This document shows positions 19,698 to 28,087 of a stretch of 64,000 nucleotides of DNA, piece after piece. The stretch's first letter is position 1. Each line of letters begins with the position of its first letter. The notes under the pieces are model-generated. The model made no database searches and was not told the DNA's origin. It saw nothing but the letters and a program-made list of their open reading frames with translations. The stretch is from Clostridia bacterium (GTDB taxonomy: Bacteria; Acidobacteriota; Terriglobia; Terriglobales; Acidobacteriaceae): the NCBI GenBank assembly GCA_035561135.1, contig DATMYA010000048.1:1-64000 (forward strand). Reading direction: 5' to 3'. The position numbers and the translations under genes are program-made.

Positions 19698-20030
19698 TTA
19701 GACGAGGTTCTTTTCGATCGCCTTTTCGATCGTCTCTTTCGGCACATAGCCAACGATCTGCTCCCGAACCTGGCCACCCTTGAAAATTAGCAGCGTCGGG
19801 ATACCGCGCACGGCATAGCGCTGCGGCGTGCCCGGATTCTTGTCAACGTCCATCTTGCCTACCTTTACACGGCCTTGGTAACTCTTCGCCACGTCGTCCA
19901 CGATTGGCGCCAATGCGCGACAAGGACCACACCAGACGGCCCAGAAATCGATTATCACCGGCTCGTCCGATTTCAGCACCAACTGGTCAAAGTTAGCGTC
20001 GGTTATTTCCATGATTGCGTCGCTTGCCAT
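19698..20030 (-). CDS. trxA: Thioredoxin
   Basis: The 110-residue protein has the active site WCGPC (Cys34 and Cys37), the cis-proline loop RGIPTLLIFK and the conserved DVDKNP segment. It is a cytoplasmic dithiol-disulfide oxidoreductase. A GGAGG 5 nt before the ATG at 20030 fixes the start. It is monocistronic. Confidence 0.95.
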   Translation of the reverse strand: MASDAIMEITDANFDQLVLKSDEPVIIDFWAVWCGPCRALAPIVDDVAKSYQGRVKVGKMDVDKNPGTPQRYAVRGIPTLLIFKGGQVREQIVGYVPKETIEKAIEKNLV

Positions 20031-20458
20031 TCTTCCTCCAATTCGATTTCGCGGATATTTCCTTATGGCTGGTCAGGTACGTTGCGAACCTAGGCCACTC
20101 CACAGAACCGTTTATCCTATCACTACATTGGATGCTGCGAGGGTCGCTGCGACTCAGGGTTCGTGGTGCAGTACAGTTTCGGGAGCAAACCCATGACGTA
20201 TTCCCTGGCAGGCCGCTGAAAATATTGGCAGCGACAACACAAAAGGCTCAAACTAAAAGCGTCCTGGACTATCATCCCGGACGCTTCGCTTTTGGCAGCC
20301 CTCCCCCAGAGCTGCCATACGACGAGGCAAATAATGGAGCAAGCCGGCTGCCCTGTAAATATCACCGAAGTAATTTCCAGGTAACCGCGGGTAATCGCCG
20401 ATCTATTCATTCACCGGAGATCATAAGGCGCAACAATCCAGTTCAATACGGCTTGCGG
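20031..20458. other. Intergenic region without a convincing gene
   Basis: About 430 bp between trxA and the OB-fold lipoprotein gene. Apart from the hairpin at 20255-20286 and a second one near 20295-20318 (GGCAGC / GCTGCC), I see no coding sequence with a ribosome binding site or sensible composition. Confidence 0.5.
20255..20286 (-). terminator. Terminator-like hairpin
   Basis: An 8-bp stem (AAGCGTCC / GGACGCTT) with a 14-nt loop is followed on the minus strand by TTTTAG. It is about 170 bp past the lipoprotein stop at 20459. The short T-run makes it a weak terminator. Confidence 0.45.
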
Positions 20459-20815
20459 CTAGCGGCGCCGCTCGCTCTCGCGCATCACAGTAGCAAAGCT
20501 GCGGCCAGCAAAGGTCGCAGTTGGCGAAATCTTGCCTGCGACGCCAACCCTCGTTCCCTTTGACGGCACGCCGTACTTGTCGCTGAAGACCCACATCTTG
20601 CCCGTGCCATCGTCGACTTCGTAGATTCCGGTGCCAAGTGCACCGAAGGATTGGACGACCGTGCCCTTGATAGCCACATCCCGATCCGTGTAACGCGCCG
20701 GATCTCGCAGAATATCTGCAATGGATTTCTGCTGCGGACACGCTGCCAGCATCAACATCATCGCGACAATCAGAACCGACGCGAAAATACGTTCCACCCT
20801 GCCAAAGTGTTTCAT
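20459..20815 (-). CDS. Small OB-fold lipoprotein
   Basis: The 118-residue protein has a signal sequence ending in the lipobox LAAC (Cys about residue 26). The rest (SIADILRDPARYTDRDVAIK ... VWVFSDKYGVP ... GVAGKI) has the strand pattern of a small OB fold like those in bacterial nucleic-acid-binding or YdeI-type periplasmic proteins. The ATG at 20815 is preceded by GGAGGCAAGG. It is monocistronic. Function unknown. Confidence 0.65.
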   Translation of the reverse strand: MKHFGRVERIFASVLIVAMMLMLAACPQQKSIADILRDPARYTDRDVAIKGTVVQSFGALGTGIYEVDDGTGKMWVFSDKYGVPSKGTRVGVAGKISPTATFAGRSFATVMRESERRR

Positions 20816-20906
20816 GCCTTGCCTCCGTGAACAGCAGGCTGCTTGATGTAAGAAATAAAGATGTCAACTTAGATGCTGTTCAGCTTACAGACGGCTACCC
20901 CAGCAG

Positions 20907-20940
20907 CAAAACAAATCCCCCGCCGTCAGCGAGGGAGATT
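20907..20940 (-). terminator. Terminator of the PilZ/LuxR-type operon
   Basis: On the minus strand a GC-rich imperfect hairpin (CTCCCTCGC / GCGGGGG with a 4-5 nt loop) is followed by TTTGTTTTG. It lies 24 bp past the regulator stop codon at 20964. Confidence 0.7.
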
Positions 20941-20963
20941 ATAAGCGGATCCGGGTAGCGAAG

Positions 20964-21629
20964 TTATGCGGTTTGCTGACTCGCGTTGGTCGCGGTTGCG
21001 GCCGCTGCTTCTGCCAGGATTCGATGGTGGATGGTGAACAGCGCCAGTTCCAGCCGGTCTGAAACGCCAATCTTGTCGTACACATTACGGAGATAATTCT
21101 TGATGACCTGCTCGGTGGTACCGAGCTGTACCGCGATTTCCTTGTTCTTGAAGCCTTGCACGATCAATGCGACGATACGCAGTTCCTTGCTGGTCAAGCG
21201 GTCGCGGACACGCGCCCCGACAAAGTCATCGGTATCGGCGGCCGCCGCCACATTCCGGGAGTCCTGTACAAACGTTTCACCTCGGGCGACACGCCGGACG
21301 CATTCCACGAGCGTCGTTCCGCTGACATTCCGGAACAAAACGCCCTGCACGCCAACCGTCAGGTAACGCTCGGCCTTCTCGCCATTTTCCGCAAGCACGA
21401 TCAGGCGCGTGTTCGCCTGTCTGGCAGCGGTGACCAGAGTTTCCAGATTGGCCAGGAATCCTGCCGAGAACACCAAGACAGCGGCTCTGAATTTCTCCAC
21501 AGCCATGGTCATCTGTTCCACCGACTGTGCCTGCGCAACAACACGAAAATCGTCTTCGACGGCAAGCACTTTGGCGATGCCGGCTCGGAAAATCGCCTGG
21601 TTGTCAGCCAAGATGATCTTGAGCATCAT
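20964..21629 (-). CDS. LuxR-type regulator with an atypical (non-phosphorylatable) receiver domain
   Basis: The 221-residue protein has a receiver-like domain (1-120) and a C-terminal LuxR/FixJ helix-turn-helix (145-205: LTSKELRIVALIVQGFKNKE, then VIKNYLRNVYDKIGVSDRLE). Asp9 of the acid pocket is present (LADNQ). The phosphoacceptor position reads VLVFSAGF instead of a D-containing strand end, and the switch-region Lys is Arg100 (VLFRN). Aspartyl phosphorylation is therefore unlikely. The start ATGATG overlaps the TGA of the PilZ gene, so the two are translationally coupled. A ligand-independent or ligand-bound receiver is possible. Confidence 0.8.
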   Translation of the reverse strand: MMLKIILADNQAIFRAGIAKVLAVEDDFRVVAQAQSVEQMTMAVEKFRAAVLVFSAGFLANLETLVTAARQANTRLIVLAENGEKAERYLTVGVQGVLFRNVSGTTLVECVRRVARGETFVQDSRNVAAAADTDDFVGARVRDRLTSKELRIVALIVQGFKNKEIAVQLGTTEQVIKNYLRNVYDKIGVSDRLELALFTIHHRILAEAAAATATNASQQTA

Positions 21630-22051
21630 TGTTTCCCTGAATCCTCCACGGCACGCAGAAACTCGTACGTGTCGATTACGCATGCGACGCCCGGTTTGGG
21701 TTCGCTCTCTTCGCCATGGTCATTGCGCACAACGCGGCCACGACAGTGAACTACAACATCTTTCGATGTACCGATCGCAGCCGCCGGTATGGTCATGTCA
21801 AACTCGACGTCCGAACCTATCTTTAGCTCCGCCGCCAGCAATATGTGCACGCCGGACCCGCTTAAATTGTCGGTCTCCCCTACCAGTCGCAGCCCACGGT
21901 CTGGATCCTCAAACCGTATCGGCAACGTCAGTGGGAACCGTTTTGCCGTTCTAGCATCTGCCACAGAGTCCTCTGAAAAATCGGACGCGTCCGGCGTTGG
22001 CCGGAATACTTTCTGGGGGAAGGCCGCGTGTCCAGCTTGATATCGGAACAT
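21626..22051 (-). CDS. PilZ-domain protein
   Basis: The domain lies in the second half of the protein. The c-di-GMP-binding motifs are TAKRFPLTLPIRFED (the RxxxR-like arginines) and DNLSGSGVHI (D/NxSxxG). It would bind c-di-GMP and pass the signal on, perhaps to the coupled LuxR-type regulator. The frame is open up to 22159, but that part overlaps a terminator at 22114-22152. The ATG at 22051 (MFRYQAGHAAFPQ) or a later start is therefore more likely; none has a clear Shine-Dalgarno. Confidence 0.75.
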   Translation of the reverse strand: MFRYQAGHAAFPQKVFRPTPDASDFSEDSVADARTAKRFPLTLPIRFEDPDRGLRLVGETDNLSGSGVHILLAAELKIGSDVEFDMTIPAAAIGTSKDVVVHCRGRVVRNDHGEESEPKPGVACVIDTYEFLRAVEDSGKQ

Positions 22052-22113
22052 ACCATGGAAACATGCGCTATACCTAGCCCGGAGTTCCACCTGTGTTTCA
22101 CATCTCGGTTCAT

Positions 22114-22152
22114 AAAAACAAAACCCCCGCCAGCGATCGGTGTCGGCGGGGG
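22114..22152 (-). terminator. Rho-independent terminator of the YqjK/E/D-like cluster
   Basis: An 8-bp perfect stem (GGCGGGGG / CCCCCGCC, 22124-22131 with 22145-22152) is followed on the minus strand by TTTTGTTTTTATG. It lies 28 bp past the stop at 22180. Confidence 0.85.
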
Positions 22153-22179
22153 AAGACAAACCTTACAGAACTCGATGCA

Positions 22180-22395
22180 TCAATGGCGCACGAATGCCCC
22201 TGCGAAACGATATCCCATCATCAAACCGACGGACGAGAGAACACCGACAGCCGGCCACAGGTGCTCGCGGGCATTTCGTTTGACATCAAGTTTATCGCGC
22301 ACGGTGCTGCGAAGCTCTACGACCGAGTTGTGTATGCGGCGACGCTGCTCCGCCGCACGCTGCTCCAGAACATCAGCGGGAAGTGCATTTGTCAT
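22180..22395 (-). CDS. Small YqjK/DUF3618-like membrane protein
   Basis: The 71-residue protein has a charged amphipathic N-terminal half (EQRAAEQRRRIHNSVVELR) and one C-terminal hydrophobic segment (HLWPAVGVLSSVGLMMGYRF). The layout resembles the third member of the yqjD-yqjE-yqjK cluster. Its ATG overlaps the stop of the upstream holin-like gene by 4 bp (ATGA). Family assignment is by architecture and context rather than strong motifs. Confidence 0.6.
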   Translation of the reverse strand: MTNALPADVLEQRAAEQRRRIHNSVVELRSTVRDKLDVKRNAREHLWPAVGVLSSVGLMMGYRFAGAFVRH

Positions 22396-22817
22396 AACTG
22401 AGTCCTCGCCTCCGTCTGCAACCAGACCTGATCCTGTTTCAAGATGCGCATCGTGCGCTCCGGCGCCATGCCGTTGGCCTTAATTGTCCGATAGCCGTAA
22501 GCTCCTGCCGCCCCACCCGCCAGCAAGTAGATCACGCCAACGATGGCGAACGAGAGCGCGTACGCCCACGGGTGATTCGCAAAGGCCAACGCAATCAGCG
22601 CCACGAGAGCTCCCGTGAGGAGCATGAATGCGAACAGCAGCAGCACCCCACAGATTGCCAGCATGGGGACTGCGGCTTTCCAGGCACCCGCCTTTTCCGT
22701 TAGCTCCGCGCGGAGCATCTGGAATCTTGTGTTCGCAAATTCCTTGAGTTCTTCTTTGAATTCCGTCAGCAATTCGGCGAAAGATCTGCCTCCGTTATGC
22801 ACACTGCCGTTAGTCAC
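22392..22817 (-). CDS. YqjE-like phage_holin_3_6 family membrane protein
   Basis: The 141-residue protein has an amphipathic N-terminal helix (FAELLTEFKEELKEFANTRF) followed by two long hydrophobic segments at about 50-80 and 85-110. This is typical of the Holin-X/YqjE family of inner-membrane proteins. The name is historical; no lysis genes are nearby. The start is GTG at 22817, overlapping the end of the upstream gene by 8 bp. Confidence 0.7.
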   Translation of the reverse strand: MTNGSVHNGGRSFAELLTEFKEELKEFANTRFQMLRAELTEKAGAWKAAVPMLAICGVLLLFAFMLLTGALVALIALAFANHPWAYALSFAIVGVIYLLAGGAAGAYGYRTIKANGMAPERTMRILKQDQVWLQTEARTQL

Positions 22818-23382
22818 TGTTTGACCTCCAAACCCTCAAAACAAACCCGGCGCAGAACGCCAGTCCGGTGAATGCGGAAATCGTCTGCACCGGATAGTTG
22901 TCGGCGTAATATGCGGCACGACGGCGGGCGTTGAGGACCTGCCTGCGTGTTACGACCGACCACTGCCGCAACCGCTGCGCCGCCGTTTCGCGTACTTCGA
23001 CCATGGTGCCGGTGGCGGCTTCTTTCAGAGTCTCCACCGCCGCATCCTCCCACTCAGGCGCACTTTCCCCTGGGCCGCGCGCAACGCCTGCCGCACTGTC
23101 ACGCCCGCCGACAATACGAAGGCGCGACTTCATTTTCCGGGGCAACTTACGCACCAAACCAAGCGTGCCGCCGATGCTCTCCGCCGCGGAGTTGAGTCGC
23201 GAACTTGATCGTGATCCAGGCAAGGCGCGATCCTGAGCCTGGTAGGCGGGCGGAGTCCCAGGCAATGCGGGCGGCATGACAGCCTCTTGCGCCACAGGCT
23301 CCGGATACGTCAGTTCTCCATTCTCCGGCAAGGTCGAGGGCGCGAAATCCCGATCTTCCCAATCTGGCAGCGGTTTAGCCAT
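22810..23382 (-). CDS. YqjD/ElaB-like (DUF883-type) protein
   Basis: The 190-residue protein has a proline-rich acidic N-terminus, then a helical segment (ETLKEAATGTMVEVRETAAQ) with many Arg and Ala. A C-terminal hydrophobic helix (TISAFTGLAFCAGFVLRVW) follows. In YqjD/ElaB this pattern anchors a ribosome-associated protein to the membrane. The ATG at 23382 is supported by AAGGGAAG upstream. It is the first gene of the three-gene overlapping cluster. Confidence 0.65.
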   Translation of the reverse strand: MAKPLPDWEDRDFAPSTLPENGELTYPEPVAQEAVMPPALPGTPPAYQAQDRALPGSRSSSRLNSAAESIGGTLGLVRKLPRKMKSRLRIVGGRDSAAGVARGPGESAPEWEDAAVETLKEAATGTMVEVRETAAQRLRQWSVVTRRQVLNARRRAAYYADNYPVQTISAFTGLAFCAGFVLRVWRSNSD

Positions 23383-23585
23383 AACTTCCCTTTCAGCGTG
23401 GGAGAGTACCCACAATGCAAGTTCGTTTGAATGGATCCCACAAGTGGGATGTTCGATATGCACAGGATGTTTGAAGCAATGCACAAAAACACGAGTTGCG
23501 GGACAGCGTACTGGCTGGTAGTCGTGAGCCGCGAGTTGCGGTTGAAATGGAGTCGTGTCGCGGGTGTAAATGGTTGGCTTATTGC

Positions 23586-23702
23586 GTCATGTCGACCGGA
23601 GCACCGAAGGCCCGAAGTGGAGACACCTTGCGTTTCGTGTGCGGCGAAACCAGAAGGTGGTTCGACCGCACGCCCCAGGAACGGCGCTACGCTAACCATG
23701 AC
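23586..23702. repeat. 117-bp palindromic repeat element, copy 2
   Basis: It has the same ends (GTCATGTCGACCGGAGC ... CTAACCATGAC) and exactly the same length as the copy at 12496-12612, with scattered differences. The internal stem is less perfect here. It sits in a gap of about 400 bp upstream of the YqjD-like gene. Nothing coding is visible there. Confidence 0.85.
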
Positions 23703-23730
23703 GCGTGTTCTAAGTGTTTGGCAGCAGTGA

Positions 23731-23759
23731 AAAGGCGCTCAACTAAATCGAGCGCCTTT
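23731..23759 (-). terminator. Terminator of the lemA-DUF2207 operon
   Basis: A perfect 10-bp stem (AAAGGCGCTC / GAGCGCCTTT) with a 9-nt loop, followed by TTTTCA on the minus strand, lies 33 bp after the stop at 23793. Confidence 0.85.
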
Positions 23760-23792
23760 CCATTTCTGATCTTCTGCGCAGGAACAAGGTTC

Positions 23793-25559
23793 CTAGAACG
23801 CTGACCCGCCGCCTCCACCGAAACCGCCGCCGGAGAACCCGCCGCCAGAGCTGAAGCCTCCGCCGGAAAATCCAGAACCCGTCGAGCTTGCACGCGGAGC
23901 CGCCACGAATGCTTCGTACGTAGAGTTAGACATCGTGTGCATGGAATGCGCGAAGAAGATCGGATTGAAGGCGCCCGGATAGTAGCCGCCCGGTCCCACG
24001 TACCAACTCGGAGGATCCTTGATAAGACCCTGGAACGCCTGCGCCCAATGCTTCTCGACTCCGAGCGCCATTGCGTATGGCAGGAACTTTTCGAACGTAT
24101 CCGGTGGCATGCGCTTCAGGCGATCCTCGTCCACTCGCGTCATGAACTCCTTGAAGCCCTGGATCTCTACCACGGTGCGAACGCCGCGCAGTGTCTTCGC
24201 CGTCATCAACCGTCCAATCAGGAAGACGATGATCAAAGCAAGCATGATCGAGACGATGGCAATACCCGGTGCCTGGAAGAACTGCGCTAGTCCAAGAACC
24301 TGCGCCAATATGAACGGCGTCGCGATCAGCAGAATCGCTACCAACCGGTATGCATTCGCACCGTCCGGGTCCACAGAGTACATTCCTTTCTGCTTGAGTG
24401 CCGAAAGGATGTTCGTCTTGATGGTCGGAATCGCTGTATAGAAGCGGTTCTTCAGGCTGGAGAGGGTCGTACTCTCGCCGCCTCCGGAAAACATCTTGTC
24501 CAAAACTTCGTGCTCATGTGCCGCCAGTCCCGTCCACTCCGCACGCGGTTTCACCAGATGGAAAATGTAGTCGCGGCTGTTGAAGAACAGGCCCTTATCG
24601 GTCGTCTCCTCGATCTTCAAAAATCCGCGCACCGCGAGATCGACCAGGGTGGATGTGATGTCTCGAGGATCGACGGAATCGTCAATGAGCGAGCCCACCT
24701 CCGCCGGAGACATCTGCTTTGGCGGCTCATACATCGGCGCGACGGATAGGCCTGACTCCGGATCGCGTCCCTTGTACCACCACATCGTGAACATCACGAC
24801 GAAGGCAAACAGCGGCAGCAACACGATCAGGTTGCTTTCTACGAACCAGATGAAGGTTGTGAATGCGCTTGGCTGCGCAATTATCCCCTTCGGCAGAAAC
24901 ACATTGATGGTCAGTCCGCCGCGCATGGGTAGCGGATTTGTGGTCTCGAAGGCGACGTTACGCCCCTGCACTATAGACGTGGCAGCGCCTTCCGTGGACC
25001 CATACACGCCAGTGAAGGACTGCGCGCGCAGACTGCCCGTAGCGTTCTCAGAGAAGGAGACAAATGCGGACGCGTTGTCGATCGGCACGGGCCAGTCATT
25101 GCCCGTTACATTCCAATAGAGTTCGTCGTGATCCTCGAAGTATCGGATACCGTTTCGCACGGTATAGGAAATCTGCACCGCGCGATTCGTGTCGATAGCT
25201 CCGGGAATGTAAATCTTGAGATCGCGATACGCGCCCTTGATTCCGCTCTCGTACTTGAGCTTGTTCCCCGCTTCGTCTGTAACGCCACGAATGTCGAGGA
25301 AGAGCGTGTAGTTGGTGCTGCGTGGGCCGGGATACTGGATGGGGACGAAGCGGTGGATGCCGTTCCACGAGCCAATGAATACCAGGTTGATCTTTTCATT
25401 GACGACCATGGTGCCGTCCGGCATCACGGCGATGGTGCTGTGGAAACTTGCAACGCGCCAACTCCTGGCGTGTGCAGGCACAGCCAGGAGTAGCAGGAAG
25501 AGCAGTAGAACGACTGTGACACAACGCGCCAGACGCTGCGCCCGCCAGATTCTCTGCAT
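23793..25559 (-). CDS. DUF2207 membrane protein
   Basis: The 588-residue protein has an N-terminal signal/anchor (VTVVLLLFLLLLAVPAHA) and an extracytoplasmic beta-rich domain typical of DUF2207 (FHSTIAVMPDGTMVVNEKIN, then IHRFVPIQYPG). A membrane segment lies near 255-275, a cytoplasmic winged-helix-like region follows, and two more membrane segments lie near 400-450. The C-terminus is a Gly/Ser-rich tail (GGGFSSGGGF) often seen with LemA partners. The ATG at 25559 begins 1 nt after the lemA stop, so the genes are tightly coupled. The function of the pair is unknown; a role in the envelope is inferred. Confidence 0.85.
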   Translation of the reverse strand: MQRIWRAQRLARCVTVVLLLFLLLLAVPAHARSWRVASFHSTIAVMPDGTMVVNEKINLVFIGSWNGIHRFVPIQYPGPRSTNYTLFLDIRGVTDEAGNKLKYESGIKGAYRDLKIYIPGAIDTNRAVQISYTVRNGIRYFEDHDELYWNVTGNDWPVPIDNASAFVSFSENATGSLRAQSFTGVYGSTEGAATSIVQGRNVAFETTNPLPMRGGLTINVFLPKGIIAQPSAFTTFIWFVESNLIVLLPLFAFVVMFTMWWYKGRDPESGLSVAPMYEPPKQMSPAEVGSLIDDSVDPRDITSTLVDLAVRGFLKIEETTDKGLFFNSRDYIFHLVKPRAEWTGLAAHEHEVLDKMFSGGGESTTLSSLKNRFYTAIPTIKTNILSALKQKGMYSVDPDGANAYRLVAILLIATPFILAQVLGLAQFFQAPGIAIVSIMLALIIVFLIGRLMTAKTLRGVRTVVEIQGFKEFMTRVDEDRLKRMPPDTFEKFLPYAMALGVEKHWAQAFQGLIKDPPSWYVGPGGYYPGAFNPIFFAHSMHTMSNSTYEAFVAAPRASSTGSGFSGGGFSSGGGFSGGGFGGGGGSAF

Positions 25560-25560
25560 A

Positions 25561-26112
25561 TCAGAATTTGACGACCGGAGTAGCGCGCTCCGTCGGGTCG
25601 GCAATTTCAAAGAACTGACGCTGCTGGAAGTTAAACATTCCCGCGATGATGTTCGTGGGGAACGACTGGATACGCGTATTCAGATCACGCACCACAGCGT
25701 TGTAGTAGCGACGCGCGTTCTGCAAGGCGTTCTCGATTTCATTCAGAGAACCCTGCAGCGCCTGGAATTGCTCCGAGGCTCGCAGTTGCGGATACTGCTC
25801 TGCGACGGCCAGCAATCCGCGAAGGGCTTGCGTCAGCATGCCTTCGGTCTGCGCACGTTCTTCGGTCGAGGTAGCTGCCATTGCAGCCGAGCGATACCGC
25901 GCAACGTTCTCGAACGTACCTTTTTCGTGTGCGGCGTAGCCCTTTACGGTTTCGACCAGGTTCGGAATCAGGTCGTGACGCCGCTTCAGTTGCACGTCAA
26001 TGTCGGACCAGGCGTTATCGCCACGTACCCTGAGCTGTACGAGGCCGTTGTACATCCCGGCGATGATCAGGCCGATCACCAGCAGGACGATCACAAGGAC
26101 AATGAAAACCAT
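25561..26112 (-). CDS. lemA: LemA family protein
   Basis: The 183-residue protein has one N-terminal membrane helix (VFIVLVIVLLVIGLIIAG). The LemA helical bundle follows: LKRRHDLIPNLVETVKGYAA, RYYNAVVRDLNTRIQSFP and a final FFEIADPTERA. GGAGGAGCA before the ATG fixes the start. It is the first gene of the lemA-DUF2207 operon. Confidence 0.93.
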   Translation of the reverse strand: MVFIVLVIVLLVIGLIIAGMYNGLVQLRVRGDNAWSDIDVQLKRRHDLIPNLVETVKGYAAHEKGTFENVARYRSAAMAATSTEERAQTEGMLTQALRGLLAVAEQYPQLRASEQFQALQGSLNEIENALQNARRYYNAVVRDLNTRIQSFPTNIIAGMFNFQQRQFFEIADPTERATPVVKF

Positions 26113-26223
26113 TGCTCCTCCAAATTGCTGAGTCCAATCGTGCGGAAAAAGTATATCAGCGGCGTAGCAGCATTTAAGACGAATAGGACGGCGTCGGGAG
26201 TTCCATTCTGCTTACCGAAAACT

Positions 26224-26336
26224 TGCCCTCCAGAGCGAGGGGCGTAAGCCCCAGTCGAAAGATCCTTTTCGCCAGCTTCGTGCTAATGAAAGGGGTCCTT
26301 CGACTGCGCGGCTTCGCCGCTACGCTCCGGAAGAAC
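26224..26336. repeat. 113-bp palindromic repeat (GTCGAAGGATC family)
   Basis: It shows the same layout as 18688-18805: outer arms CCTCCAGAGCG / CGCTCCGGAAG, then GTCGAAAGATCC and GGTCCTTCGAC. It lies in the 260-bp gap between the divergent lemA and trmJ-like genes. Confidence 0.75.
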
Positions 26337-26374
26337 AATCCAAGCGCAGTCCGCGTGTCGTAGAATAACTTCCC

Positions 26375-27118
26375 TTGCCTGCTCCGGATGAACTCGACCG
26401 TTTGCGCGTTGTGCTGGTGGCCACGCGCAACCCGCTGAATATTGGCGCAGCGGCTCGCGCGATGAGCAACTTCGGATTCAGTCGCCTGCGAGTCGTGAAT
26501 CCTTACGAAGTGGCGTTTCGGGAGGCGCGTTCCGCCGTTGGCGCCTCGGACTTGCTCGCGAGCGCGGTAGAGTTCAAGAGTGTCGCCGAAGCCGTCGCCG
26601 ACTGTACGCTCGTAGTGGGAACCACGGCCGTCCGCGACCGCGAATTGCAGCACCTGGTCAGACCGTTGGAACAAGGTGGCCGCCTGATCCGTCAGCAGCT
26701 CGCTTCCAACGGCGTCGCCCTTCTATTCGGCTCAGAGAAGCGCGGCCTGTCCAACGAAGACCTCAGCCATTGTCATTGGCTGATGCGCATTCCCACACGC
26801 GAAGCGCAGATCTCAATGAACCTGGGACAGGCCGTTGCGGTCTGCCTCTACGAACTGGTCCGCGACGCCACGATTCCGTTGCAACCTGTCGAAGTGGAGC
26901 CCGCAAGTGCGGGCGAGATCGAGCGCATTACCGAGGTGCTGCTCCATGCGCTGCGCGTCAGCGGCTACGTGAACCCCCTCGCCGCAGCTAAAACCGAAGA
27001 CAAGGTGCGCCGCTTCGTGCGCCGCCTAAATCTGGAATCGCACGACGCAGAACTCTGGCTCGGAATGCTGCGACAAATCGTATGGAAGATGCGATCACAG
27101 GAAGACTCGGCCGGCTGA
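26375..27118 (+). CDS. TrmJ-like SpoU-family RNA methyltransferase
   Basis: The 247-residue protein has the SPOUT fold signatures: RVVLVATRNPLNIGAAARAM (motif 1), ALLFGSEKRGLSNEDL (motif 2) and IPTREAQISMNLGQAVAVCL (motif 3). The C-terminal extension resembles TrmJ, which methylates the 2'-O of tRNA position 32. Specificity is inference. The start appears to be TTG at 26375, with no clear Shine-Dalgarno, and no ATG lies in frame before motif 1. Confidence 0.85.
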   Translation: MPAPDELDRLRVVLVATRNPLNIGAAARAMSNFGFSRLRVVNPYEVAFREARSAVGASDLLASAVEFKSVAEAVADCTLVVGTTAVRDRELQHLVRPLEQGGRLIRQQLASNGVALLFGSEKRGLSNEDLSHCHWLMRIPTREAQISMNLGQAVAVCLYELVRDATIPLQPVEVEPASAGEIERITEVLLHALRVSGYVNPLAAAKTEDKVRRFVRRLNLESHDAELWLGMLRQIVWKMRSQEDSAG

Positions 27119-27177
27119 GATGGCCGGGAGCGGATACCTACATTTGGTGCGATGTCGGACCTTGCGTTATCGCACGA

Positions 27178-27834
27178 TTATTGTTCAACAAACTGCGAAA
27201 ACGCCTTCACCACAGTCATCGTCTCGTCCCGAGCCTTTCGCGCCAAGACGAGTTCGTGCCCCGCACCCGCGAGCGAAAGCAGTTCTGTTTTAGCCGGAAT
27301 CAGCTTCAATGCCGCCGTCATCTCCTCAACTGAGCCGAACCCGTCTCTAGTCCCGTGGACGAAGAGTGCAGGCGTGAGGAGACCCGGAAAGTGAGCCGTC
27401 CGCAACTGGGCGGGACGCTTTGGCGGATGAAGCGGATACGAGAGCAACAAGAGTCCAGCGACCAGCCCCGGTTCCGATGCCGCCAGCATCGATGCTTGAC
27501 GACCGCCATAAGAATGTCCGCCGATGAAAACGCGCCCCGGAGTCTGCGGCCTGAATAACTCGATTGCACGCCGCAATCCCTGCTGGTCACGTTCAGCACT
27601 GCCGCGTGGCGGTGGCGCATGCGGACGCAACTGCCGGAACGGAAGGTCGCAGCGGAGAACGGTCAGACCTGACGCACAGAATGCCGCCGCGAGAGTGACG
27701 AGGAGTGTCGATTGGCAGTTCGCTCCGGCACCATGCGTGAGGATGAGGCCATCGCCAGAAGGGTGCTCCGGGAAGTGGAGGAAGCCGCGAACAGGTTCCT
27801 CTGTGGGCGTGTCGTCAAAGAACTCTCGAACCAT
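27178..27834 (-). CDS. Alpha/beta hydrolase (KANL3/Tex30-like or dienelactone-hydrolase-like)
   Basis: The 218-residue protein has the nucleophile elbow GGHSYGGRQ (Ser), the acid Asp in FVHGTRDGFG and the catalytic His in GAGHEL. These are spaced as in alpha/beta hydrolases. The opening THGAGANCQS supplies the oxyanion region. Substrate unknown. It is convergent with the methyltransferase gene and antiparallel to the small gene at 27895, with a gap of 60 bp. Confidence 0.8.
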   Translation of the reverse strand: MVREFFDDTPTEEPVRGFLHFPEHPSGDGLILTHGAGANCQSTLLVTLAAAFCASGLTVLRCDLPFRQLRPHAPPPRGSAERDQQGLRRAIELFRPQTPGRVFIGGHSYGGRQASMLAASEPGLVAGLLLLSYPLHPPKRPAQLRTAHFPGLLTPALFVHGTRDGFGSVEEMTAALKLIPAKTELLSLAGAGHELVLARKARDETMTVVKAFSQFVEQ

Positions 27835-27894
27835 ACGTCCAACTCGACTGTGCGGGAATCCCGAAGTTCGCGGTCAGGCATCAGTATCCCAGAT

Positions 27895-28062
27895 ATGGAT
27901 GTCGAGAAGACAATAGCCGACGTAGAGTTGCTGGAACACTTGTACACGCTGCCGGACACAAGGCCCCTCCGGTTAGCCGACCGCGAAGCTGCGAACCAGA
28001 AGCATGACGAAATGCTTGCTGACAATCCATGGTTCCGGCTGTGGAAGCGGTACGGGATCTAA
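27895..28062 (+). CDS. Small conserved-looking protein, unknown function
   Basis: The 55-residue protein begins MDVEKTIADVELLEHLYTLP and ends NPWFRLWKRYGI. The composition is protein-like and the Trp/Arg-rich C-terminus looks constrained. The frame is open further upstream, but that part is antisense to the hydrolase gene. The ATG at 27895 has only a weak ribosome binding site. I do not recognise the family. Confidence 0.5.
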   Translation: MDVEKTIADVELLEHLYTLPDTRPLRLADREAANQKHDEMLADNPWFRLWKRYGI

Positions 28063-28087
28063 GTCCTTAAATTGTGGAGATAAAGAC

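Noticed and set aside
20123..20410. A 95-codon minus-strand frame between trxA and the OB-fold lipoprotein
   Set aside because: It spans two hairpins, has no ribosome binding site and an unusual Cys/Ser-rich composition.
22180..23382. Prophage holin region
   Set aside because: The holin-like name reflects the YqjE family; no lysin, capsid or integrase genes are nearby.
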